From an uncultured beta proteobacterium (lineage in GTDB: Bacteria; Pseudomonadota; Gammaproteobacteria; Burkholderiales; Burkholderiaceae_C): DNA of 9,250 nucleotides. Location: the NCBI GenBank assembly GCA_903870955.1, contig CAIQEX010000729.1, positions 1 through 9,250 on the forward strand, written 5' to 3'. Positions 1 to 6,222 of the stretch are shown here, piece after piece. The position numbers and the translations under genes were made by a program. A model generated the notes under the pieces. The model saw only the letters and a list, made by a program, of their open reading frames with translations. It searched no databases and had not been told where the DNA came from. Every line of letters starts with the position of its first letter. Positions within the stretch are counted from its first letter, which is position 1.

Positions 1-1
1 C

Positions 2-2098
2 AACGGGCTGGAATATGAAATTCTGTCGCCCGCCGAGCTGAAAGACCGCTATCCGCTGATCGAAACGCACGACCTGCTGGGCGCCCTGTGGGACCCGCTG
101 GATGGGGACATTGACCCTTCGCAACTGACGCAGGCACTGGCCCGTGAAGCCCGCGCACTGGGCGCCACCATTCGCCGCCACACGCGCGTCACGGCCCTTG
201 CACAAAAGCCCAACAGCGAGTGGATTGTCACCACCGACAAGGGCGAGATTCATTGCGAAATCGTCGTCAACGCGGCCGGTTACCGTGCCGCCGAAGTCAT
301 GAAGATGGTGGGTCGCCACATGCCTTTGGCGGTGATGTCGCACCAGTATCTGGTGACGGAAGACTCCGAGGAATTGCTGCAGCGGGGTGCCGCGCGGCTG
401 CCGCTGCTGCGCGACCCCGACACCTCGTATTACCTGCGCCAGGAGCGCAATGGTTTCATCCTCGGCCCCTATGAGTGGAAGGCCACGCCGATGTGGCTCG
501 ACGGCATGCCCGACGACTTTGCCAACCAACTCTGGAACGACGATTTCGACCGGCTGGAGACCTACATCGAGGACGCCATGGCCCGCGTACCCGCACTCGG
601 CCGTGCCGGTATCAAGCGCGGCGTGAATGGCCCGATTCCGTATTCACCGGATGGCAATCCGTATATCGGCCCTGAGCCGGGCTTGCGCAACTTCTTTCAT
701 TGCAACAACTTCAGTTTTGGCATCACGCAGGCCGGTGGCGCAGGCAAGGCGTTGGCTGAATGGGTGGTACATGGCGCACCCGAGTGGGATTTGTGGTCGT
801 TGGACCGGCGCCGCTATGGCGATTACGCCACCACCGCCTACACCGTGGCGAAAGCCGTCGAGGTGTACCAAAACGAATATGCCTCCAGCTTCCCGTATGA
901 AGAGCGCGAGGCCGGACGCCCGTTGCGCACCTCGCCCACCTATGAAACCTTGAAGGCCAAGGGCGCGCGTTTTGGTGCGCGGGGCGGTTGGGAGCGTGCG
1001 GTCTACTTTGATCTGAAGGGTGAACTGCCCAAGGAAGAAGTCTTGTCGTTTCGCCGCGAAAGCATCTGGCATGGCGTGGTGGCAGAAGAGGTCAAGGCAG
1101 TGCGCGAGCGTGTCGCGGTGCTGGACCTGCCGGGCTTCACCAAGTACGAGTTGAAGGGGCCGGGTGCGGCAGCGCATCTGGACTATCTGACCTGCTCCAA
1201 ACTGCCTTCGCAAGGTCGCGTGTCGCTGGCCTACGCGCTGACACCGGCGGGCAAGCTGTGGAGCGAGTTCACCATCACGCGCGTGGCGGAGGACCATTTC
1301 TACATCATCAGCGCGGCCATTGCGGCGACACACGACATGGACTTGCTCAGCGGCACATTGCCTTCCGACAGCCCGATTACGGTGCGCGACATTTCGGCTG
1401 AACTCGGCACACTGATCATCGCCGGGCCGCGTGCGCGGGAGGTGGTGGCGCAGATCACCACGACGGACCTGAGCAATGCCGGTTTCCCCTGGCTGACGGC
1501 GCGCGAGATCGCCACCGTGGCAGGCAACTGCTACGCCATGCGCGTGAACTATGTGGGCGAACTGGGGTGGGAGTTGCACGCGCCGGTTGGCATCATGCAG
1601 ATGTTGTACGACGCGGTGTGGCAGGCCGGTGAACCATTCGGCATACGCGACTTTGGTCTGTATGCGATGGACAGCCTGCGCGTGGACAAATGCTACCGGG
1701 GCTGGAAGAGCGATCTGGAAAGTGGCTACACGCCGCTGGAAGCCTCGCTGGACCGTTTTGTCGATGTCAAGAAGGCCAGCTTTGTCGGCCGCGACGCCTT
1801 GCTGGCCGAGCATGCACGGGGTCCGAAGTTCCGCTTTGTACCGATGCTGTTCGATGCGGATGGTGATGCGGAAGCGCCGTATTGCGCCCAGGTATTCCAG
1901 GGCGACACCAACGTTGGGCTCACCACTTCGGGGGTCTGGAGCCACACCCTGAATCGCAGCGTGGCCTTGGCCTACGTGCGCACCGATCTGGCCACGCCCG
2001 GCACGGTGTTGCAGGTGGAAGTGTTGGGCCAAATGCGCAGCGCCACGGTACAAGCCGAACCGTTGTACGACCCAAAGAATGAACGACTCCGTGCGTAA
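2..2098 (+). CDS. Dimethylglycine/sarcosine dehydrogenase-like FAD oxidoreductase, 5' partial
   Basis: Open from the left edge to a TAA stop; 698 residues are visible. Families of this architecture are about 800-850 residues, so roughly the first 110-150, with the FAD GxGxxG motif and any covalent-flavin histidine, lie outside. Visible order (fragment numbering): the rest of the DAO FAD domain (to about 250, with VVNAAG at 88-93), an FAO_M linker (about 255-310), a GCV_T folate-binding domain (about 315-570, with NYVGELGWELH starting at 516 and YTPLEASLDRF further on) and a GCV_T C-terminal barrel to the end. Known enzymes of this type oxidatively demethylate dimethylglycine or sarcosine and pass the one-carbon unit to tetrahydrofolate. 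The exact substrate cannot be read from sequence. The MttB homologue follows after 24 nt, suggesting one operon for methylated-amine breakdown. Family is secure; dimethylglycine versus sarcosine versus another N-methyl amine is open. Confidence 0.9.
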   Translation, partial: NGLEYEILSPAELKDRYPLIETHDLLGALWDPLDGDIDPSQLTQALAREARALGATIRRHTRVTALAQKPNSEWIVTTDKGEIHCEIVVNAAGYRAAEVMKMVGRHMPLAVMSHQYLVTEDSEELLQRGAARLPLLRDPDTSYYLRQERNGFILGPYEWKATPMWLDGMPDDFANQLWNDDFDRLETYIEDAMARVPALGRAGIKRGVNGPIPYSPDGNPYIGPEPGLRNFFHCNNFSFGITQAGGAGKALAEWVVHGAPEWDLWSLDRRRYGDYATTAYTVAKAVEVYQNEYASSFPYEEREAGRPLRTSPTYETLKAKGARFGARGGWERAVYFDLKGELPKEEVLSFRRESIWHGVVAEEVKAVRERVAVLDLPGFTKYELKGPGAAAHLDYLTCSKLPSQGRVSLAYALTPAGKLWSEFTITRVAEDHFYIISAAIAATHDMDLLSGTLPSDSPITVRDISAELGTLIIAGPRAREVVAQITTTDLSNAGFPWLTAREIATVAGNCYAMRVNYVGELGWELHAPVGIMQMLYDAVWQAGEPFGIRDFGLYAMDSLRVDKCYRGWKSDLESGYTPLEASLDRFVDVKKASFVGRDALLAEHARGPKFRFVPMLFDADGDAEAPYCAQVFQGDTNVGLTTSGVWSHTLNRSVALAYVRTDLATPGTVLQVEVLGQMRSATVQAEPLYDPKNERLRA

Positions 2099-2122
2099 CC
2101 CCAGAATATAAAGAGGCAAGAC

Positions 2123-3688
2123 ATGAGCGCAAATCCTGAAATCATCCCCCGCCGCGGCGGTGCCCGCGAAGCACGCCGTGCCGCTCGCTCTGCAGAATTG
2201 CCGGATCACCTGAAACCGGTGCGCCCGGGTATGAACGGCGGCCGCTACAAGCCACTCAGCGATGCCGATGTGTTGAAGATCCACCACGCTGCGCTGGACG
2301 CGCTGGAGACCATCGGTTTTGCCGACGCGCCGCAAAGCGGCATCGACGCCATGGTCAAGATGGGTGCCAAGTTGACCGACACCGGTCGCCTGCTTTTTCC
2401 GCGTGCGCTGGTGGAGGACACCATCGCTATGGCGGCGCGCCACTTCCCGCTCTACGGGCAAGACCCGAAGTACGACATGGAGCCCTGGGGCGATAAGGTG
2501 TACTTCGGCACGGCGGGCGCAGCCGTGCACATGGTGGATGCCAAAACCGGCGCCTACCGCGAGTCCACCACCAAAGACCTATACGACATCGCCCGTGTGG
2601 CTGATACGCTGGAACACATCCATTTTTACCAGCGCTCGGTGGTCTGCCGCGATCTGCCCAAGCCTGAGGAGATGGACTTCAACACCACCTATGCCTGCGT
2701 TGCTGGCACCACCAAACACGTGGGTTCGAGTTGGGTTTCACCCGAGCATCTCGAGCAGAGCCTGAAGATGCTGCACATGATTGCCGGTGGCGAAGACAAG
2801 TGGCGCGCGCGTCCCTTTGTCAGCCAGTCCAACTGCTTTGTCGTGCCTCCCATGAAGTTTGCCTTCGATGCCTGCAAATGTCTGGAGGTGGCGGTGCGCG
2901 GCGGTATGCCGGTGCTCTTGCTGTCGGCTGGGCAAGCGGGTGCCACCGCACCGGCTTCGCTGGCCTCGGCACTGGTGCAGGAGACGGCTGAATGCCTGGC
3001 CGGTTTGATTTATGTGAATGCCATTCAGCCCAAGGCGCCTGCCATGTTTGGCACCTGGTGCTTTGTGTCCGACCTGCGTACGGGCGCCATGTCGGGCGGT
3101 AGCCCGGAGCAGGCTTTGCTGTCCGCAGCCAGCGCACAGATCTCACGCTTCTACGATCTGACGGGTGCCACTGCCTCGGGCATGACCGACTCCAAAGTGC
3201 CAGACGCCCAATGCGGCATGGAGCGCGCCTACAACCACGCGCTGGTGGGCAACGCGGGCGCCAACCTGATTTATGAATCCGCCGGCATGATGGCCAGCCT
3301 GAGGGGCTTCTCGCTGGAGAGTCTGTTGATCGACAACGACCTGATAGGTGCCGTGCAACGCACGATTCGTGGCATTGAGGTGAATGACGAATCGATCTCG
3401 CTGGACACCATGCGCCAGGTCTGCCTCGAAGGCCCCGGCCATTACCTGGGCTCTGACCAGACACTGCACCTGATGCAGCGCGACTACATCTATCCCACAC
3501 TGGGTGACCGTTCCAGCCCGAACCAGTGGGAAGAGCGGGGTCGTCCGTCGCTGGTGGACCGGGCCTCGACCAAGCTGGAAAGCATTCTGGCGACCCACTA
3601 TCCGTCGCATATTCCGCAACACATTGACGATGCGATTCGCGCCCAGTTCCCGGTGCGGCTGCCGCGCGAAGCAATGCGACCTGGTTGA
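2123..3688 (+). CDS. Trimethylamine methyltransferase (MttB) superfamily protein, non-pyrrolysine
   Basis: A 521-residue cytoplasmic protein with no signal peptide or membrane segment. ATG is preceded by AAGAGG (2111-2116) at a 6-nt spacing. After a basic N-terminal tail (about 40 residues, rich in RR and AR) the rest matches the MttB TIM-barrel family: the segment from FGTAGAAVHMVD through TGAYRESTTKDLYDIARVAD, then GMTDSKVPDAQCGMERAYNH (353-372), and the C-terminal GHYLGSDQTLHLMQRDYIYP and LGDRSSPNQWEERG blocks. Known members move a methyl group from trimethylamine (pyrrolysine enzymes) or glycine betaine (MtgB, no pyrrolysine) to a corrinoid protein. The frame holds no amber codon and ends in TGA, so this belongs to the non-pyrrolysine branch. 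The dehydrogenase just upstream, which acts on dimethylglycine-type substrates, makes a quaternary amine such as glycine betaine a reasonable guess, but that is inference. No cognate corrinoid protein or reactivase is in view. Confidence 0.9.
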   Translation: MSANPEIIPRRGGAREARRAARSAELPDHLKPVRPGMNGGRYKPLSDADVLKIHHAALDALETIGFADAPQSGIDAMVKMGAKLTDTGRLLFPRALVEDTIAMAARHFPLYGQDPKYDMEPWGDKVYFGTAGAAVHMVDAKTGAYRESTTKDLYDIARVADTLEHIHFYQRSVVCRDLPKPEEMDFNTTYACVAGTTKHVGSSWVSPEHLEQSLKMLHMIAGGEDKWRARPFVSQSNCFVVPPMKFAFDACKCLEVAVRGGMPVLLLSAGQAGATAPASLASALVQETAECLAGLIYVNAIQPKAPAMFGTWCFVSDLRTGAMSGGSPEQALLSAASAQISRFYDLTGATASGMTDSKVPDAQCGMERAYNHALVGNAGANLIYESAGMMASLRGFSLESLLIDNDLIGAVQRTIRGIEVNDESISLDTMRQVCLEGPGHYLGSDQTLHLMQRDYIYPTLGDRSSPNQWEERGRPSLVDRASTKLESILATHYPSHIPQHIDDAIRAQFPVRLPREAMRPG

Positions 3689-3704
3689 TTGGTTTGTGCT
3701 TTGG

Positions 3705-3738
3705 TTGATACGGTTATCCTTGCAGGCAACCGTATCAA
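3705..3738. repeat. Perfect 11-bp inverted repeat in the cyclase leader
   Basis: TTGATACGGTT (3705-3715) and AACCGTATCAA (3728-3738) are exact reverse complements around a 12-nt loop. The element fills most of the 66-bp spacer between the MttB-homologue stop and the cyclase start, and ends 3 nt before the GGGAGG ribosome site. No T-run follows, so a classical Rho-independent terminator is unlikely. It could be an operator for a dimeric regulator or an RNA hairpin affecting read-through or ribosome access. Confidence 0.7.
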
Positions 3739-3741
3739 GCT

Positions 3742-3747
3742 GGGAGG
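3742..3747 (+). promoter_or_regulatory. Shine-Dalgarno site that fixes the cyclase start
   Basis: GGGAGG lies 7 nt before ATG 3755. It favours that start over an in-frame TTG at 3689, which directly abuts the upstream stop, has no ribosome site and would translate straight through the inverted repeat. Confidence 0.75.
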
Positions 3748-3754
3748 CACACGC

Positions 3755-4831
3755 ATGCAAAACATTGACGAAGGGCTGTTGACGCAAGCCTTGCTTGCAC
3801 TGTGGCAAGACCGGGGAAACGTGACCGACTCCGACCCTGTTGCCCTGGAAAACAAGTTCCGCCGGGCCATTGCGCGGTCCAGCATGATTAGCCAGCCCAG
3901 TGAGAGCCGCAGGGTCACCATTCTTTTGTCAGATCTGCGGGGCTTTACCGCCACCACCGAGCGGCACAGCGCCCTGGCCATGGTGGAAGCGTTGAACCGC
4001 TATCTGGAAAAGATGAGCGAGATCATCCTGAATCACGGTGGCAGCATCGACAAGTTCATGGGCGATTCCATCATGGCGCTTTTTGGCGCACCGGATCCTA
4101 TGCAAAACGACATTGAAGCGGCGCTGCGTTGCGCCATTCAAATGCAGGCAGCCATGGCCGACATCAATGCGGTGAATCAGACATTGGGTATGGCGCCGCT
4201 GTATATGGGCATTGGCATCAACACCGGCGAGGTCATCGTCGGCCACCTGGGCTCGCACTACCACAGTGAATACACCGTCATCGGCGACGAGGTCAACCTG
4301 GCGTCGCGGGTAGAGGCACACAGCCTGCGTGGGCAAATTCTGTTGAGTGAAAAAATCTATGTAAGGGCCCAGGATTTCATCCAGATTGGCCACATCAACG
4401 AAGTCTTTGTGAAGGGCAAGAAGTCGGTGGTGCGCATGGTCGAGCTATTGGGTGTGACGAGTGAGCCCGCGGTGCAAGTACCTGTTGGTGACATTCGCAT
4501 CGGGCCCCGCGTCGAGGTCGACATGCCTTTGAACTTCCAGTTGATTGAGGGCAAGACGGTTCTTCCCGACAAGATTTACGGACGCATCGTCGACATCAGC
4601 TACGGCGGCATGTACATCCAGAGCCAGACTGAACTGCCGCTTTTTTGCGATATCAAAATGATGCTGTCGCTCTCGCTGCTGGTGCAGGAACATGCGGACG
4701 TCTACGGCAAGGTTTTGCGCATGGCGGCGGTGGCCGACGGCTTTGAATACCGCATCGAGTTCACATCCATAGATGTGCAAGCGCAGAGCGCCCTGAAGGA
4801 ATTTGTCGATCGTTTGGTAGAGATTAAATGA
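3755..4831 (+). CDS. Class III adenylate/guanylate cyclase fused to a C-terminal PilZ domain
   Basis: 358 residues, soluble, no membrane segment. Residues 1-50 are a short helical lead-in. The cyclase homology domain covers about 53-235: metal aspartates D60 (SDLRGFT) and D104 (KFMGD), base-reading K100, and YTVIGDEVNLASR at 173-185, supplying N181 and the transition-state R185. A Lys paired with Thr (T174), in place of Asp, is the class IIIb pattern seen in bicarbonate-responsive adenylate cyclases, so cAMP is the likely product. A PilZ domain follows (about 245-350) with both c-di-GMP-binding motifs: RxxxR at 248-252 (RIGPR) and DxSxxG at 280-285 (DISYGG). All catalytic and binding residues appear present, so an active enzyme tuned by c-di-GMP is inferred. 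It follows the MttB homologue by 66 nt but may be separately controlled, given the inverted repeat between them. Domain calls are strong; product and c-di-GMP response are unproven. Confidence 0.92.
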   Translation: MQNIDEGLLTQALLALWQDRGNVTDSDPVALENKFRRAIARSSMISQPSESRRVTILLSDLRGFTATTERHSALAMVEALNRYLEKMSEIILNHGGSIDKFMGDSIMALFGAPDPMQNDIEAALRCAIQMQAAMADINAVNQTLGMAPLYMGIGINTGEVIVGHLGSHYHSEYTVIGDEVNLASRVEAHSLRGQILLSEKIYVRAQDFIQIGHINEVFVKGKKSVVRMVELLGVTSEPAVQVPVGDIRIGPRVEVDMPLNFQLIEGKTVLPDKIYGRIVDISYGGMYIQSQTELPLFCDIKMMLSLSLLVQEHADVYGKVLRMAAVADGFEYRIEFTSIDVQAQSALKEFVDRLVEIK

Positions 4832-5142
4832 CGGGGACGGCTTTGAATTAGTTACGGACAAAGTTAGCCCACACGAATCACTAACGCACGGCTGTTTCAG
4901 TCAAAATCCGACAACCTTTATTCCATACAGTGCGGCAATAGAAGTGCCCGCCAGGATCGCCAGATCGATCAATGCCGTCACTCCAAGGCTCCAGCAAGAG
5001 TTTCCACATACAAACGCCTGGTCAGCCCATTGTTGCCTTCGCAACCCAACGGAGGCGGCTGATCCCAGGATGTGCCGTAGACGCATCCAGGGTTTTACTA
5101 GGAAGTAGGACAAATATTCGCTACCATTAATTTGGCATAGGG
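4832..5142. other. Gene-poor spacer, AT-richer than the flanks
   Basis: No convincing gene between the cyclase stop and the TPR promoter region. The best candidate is a minus-strand frame 4901-5086 (61 residues from ATG 5086; a TTG at 5113 extends it to 70). It ends in one hydrophobic stretch (about 30-57, LIDLAILAGTSIAALYGI) that could be a membrane helix. It has no ribosome site and no family I recognise, and its middle overlaps the large imperfect hairpin, so I do not call it. No T-tailed terminator is seen after the cyclase. Confidence 0.4.
5005..5074. repeat. Large imperfect inverted repeat / cruciform-like hairpin
   Basis: Nested pairings share one axis. CACAT (5005-5009) pairs with ATGTG (5070-5074). 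CCTGGTCAGCC (5017-5027) pairs with GGCTGA (5057-5062) plus CCAGG (5065-5069), with a 2-nt bulge at 5063-5064. An inner GTTGC (5032-5036) pairs with GCAAC (5041-5045) around a CTTC tetraloop. The bulged, nested shape recalls single-strand-folding sites or a structured RNA, but integron attC core motifs are not evident. Only the base pairing is observed; function is unknown. Confidence 0.5.
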
Positions 5143-5170
5143 TTTGACTATTTTTGGCTCACATTATTTT
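5143..5170 (+). promoter_or_regulatory. Candidate sigma-70 promoter for the TPR gene
   Basis: TTGACT (5143-5148), a 16-nt spacer, then TATTTT (5165-5170), in an AT-rich stretch upstream of an isolated gene. Transcription would begin near 5177, leaving a leader of about 85 nt. Sequence match only. Confidence 0.4.
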
Positions 5171-5262
5171 GGATATGCAAATTGCACAACATTTCATCAG
5201 AGTGATGACATTCGTTGAGGGTTTGGTTGTCAATCTGAATTCGACATTTAGGGGGATTCTGA

Positions 5263-5994
5263 ATGAGCTCAAAATTGCTTCTACTTTTGCTGAGCCTACC
5301 AACATGGATATTCGCCGAGACGAATTCCGACGGACATTTTTGCGACGACAAAACGATTGTGCCCATCAGTGTGGCATCAGCTGATGAGGCTATTCCCGCA
5401 TGTACCCGTGCAATCGCTTCGGGTCGCCTTTCTCTCATCAATCTTGCCGTTACTTTTTTCAACCGTGGCAAAGCTTGGGCTGTCAAGGGTGATTTAGACC
5501 AAGCCATCGCTGACTTCAATGAAGCGATACGCATAAATCCAAAGTACGACATTGCCTTCTATAACCGTGGAAGGTCGTGGGCTTTGAAGGGTGAACATGA
5601 CCGTGCTATCGCCGATTACAGCGAGGCATTGCTGGTTAACCCGCGTATGGCCGAGGCCTTCAACAACCGTGGCTACAGCTGGCAAAAGAAGGGCGACAGC
5701 GACAGAGCGATTGCCGATTACACAGAGGCGATTAGGATTAATCCGAAAAATGCGCAGGCTTTTGGTAACCGTGCTTACGCTTGGCGATTGAAGGGAAACG
5801 ACCGCCGGGCACTTGCCGATTTCGACGAGGCGACTAGACTCGAATCACAAAATGTAGAAGCCGACTACAGCCGCGTTATCAACTGGCATAACAAAGCAGA
5901 AAACGACCACTCCATCGCGGACCAAGAAGACACAATTCGGCGAGAGTTCGAGGCGGCGAAAGAAGAGTTTTCGAGGACGTCCCGTCGACCCTGA
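5263..5994 (+). CDS. Secreted tetratricopeptide-repeat protein
   Basis: 243 residues; ATG follows AGGGGG (5250-5255) at 7 nt. The N-terminus is a typical Sec signal: a Lys, a poly-Leu core, then a likely cut after IFA (about residue 18), giving a periplasmic or exported protein with no lipobox. Two cysteines follow (27, in GHFCDD, and 47, in IPACTRAI), which could form a disulfide. From about residue 63 come four recognisable 34-residue TPR units, each with NRG and a KGD/KGE-x-D-x-AIAD(Y/F) signature and IRINP-type ends. The last unit degenerates into a charged tail. TPR folds hold protein partners; none can be named. The layout resembles the small secreted TPR proteins common in rhizobia and other proteobacteria. 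The gene stands alone between gaps, is AT-richer than the genes to its left and right, and faces the molybdoenzyme gene, which could mean later acquisition. Confidence 0.85.
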   Translation: MSSKLLLLLLSLPTWIFAETNSDGHFCDDKTIVPISVASADEAIPACTRAIASGRLSLINLAVTFFNRGKAWAVKGDLDQAIADFNEAIRINPKYDIAFYNRGRSWALKGEHDRAIADYSEALLVNPRMAEAFNNRGYSWQKKGDSDRAIADYTEAIRINPKNAQAFGNRAYAWRLKGNDRRALADFDEATRLESQNVEADYSRVINWHNKAENDHSIADQEDTIRREFEAAKEEFSRTSRRP

Positions 5995-6119
5995 TGTCGG
6001 CATGAACATCTCTCTGTTGTGCTTTCGACGATTCGTATTGAGCCGGTTTACACCGATCAGACAACTGCGCCGAACCAGACAGTACTCTTTCGGGCTGGTC
6101 GGTGCCAGGTTAGACACCT

Positions 6120-6133
6120 CCCGCATTGGCGGG
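6120..6133 (+). terminator. Weak hairpin downstream of the TPR gene
   Basis: CCCGC, ATTG loop, GCGGG, followed by a T-rich but interrupted run (TATTCATCTTGTTT). The stem is only 5 bp and lies about 125 nt after the stop, so a termination role is tentative. Confidence 0.25.
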
Positions 6134-6168
6134 TATTCATCTTGTTTAAATTGCTAACCGGTGATTTT

Positions 6169-6222
6169 GACCTTCGCTGAAGGCCGATCATTCTGCCGCT
6201 CCGGAGCAGCGACCAAACGGTC
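6169..6222 (-). other. Cluster of three small stem-loops at the 3' end of the molybdoenzyme gene
   Basis: On the minus-strand transcript, in order: GACC-GTTT-GGTC (6222-6211, touching the stop codon), the self-complementary GCTCCGGAGC (6207-6198), and GGCCTTC-AGC-GAAGGTC (6185-6169, one G-U pair). No U-run follows. The cluster may stabilise or end the message, or may be chance. Confidence 0.25.

Noticed and set aside
644..2530. 628-residue open frame on the minus strand
   Set aside because: It runs antisense through both methylamine genes, whose plus-strand proteins match strong families. Long antisense frames are expected in GC-rich coding DNA. Its translation looks like low-complexity His/Arg/Ala-rich noise.
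2820..3674. 284-residue minus-strand frame
   Set aside because: Antisense to the MttB homologue; Arg/Pro/Ser-rich with no domain-like pattern.
3689..3754. TTG start extending the cyclase by 22 residues
   Set aside because: No Shine-Dalgarno site, and it would overlap the inverted repeat; ATG 3755 has GGGAGG at 7 nt.
4832..5142. Integron attC site or insertion-sequence end
   Set aside because: The gap has a bulged hairpin, but I could not find paired GTTRRRY/RYYYAAC cores, a transposase or target-site duplications.
5148..5552. 134-residue minus-strand frame
   Set aside because: Overlaps the TPR promoter region and signal peptide on the opposite strand; no recognisable domain.
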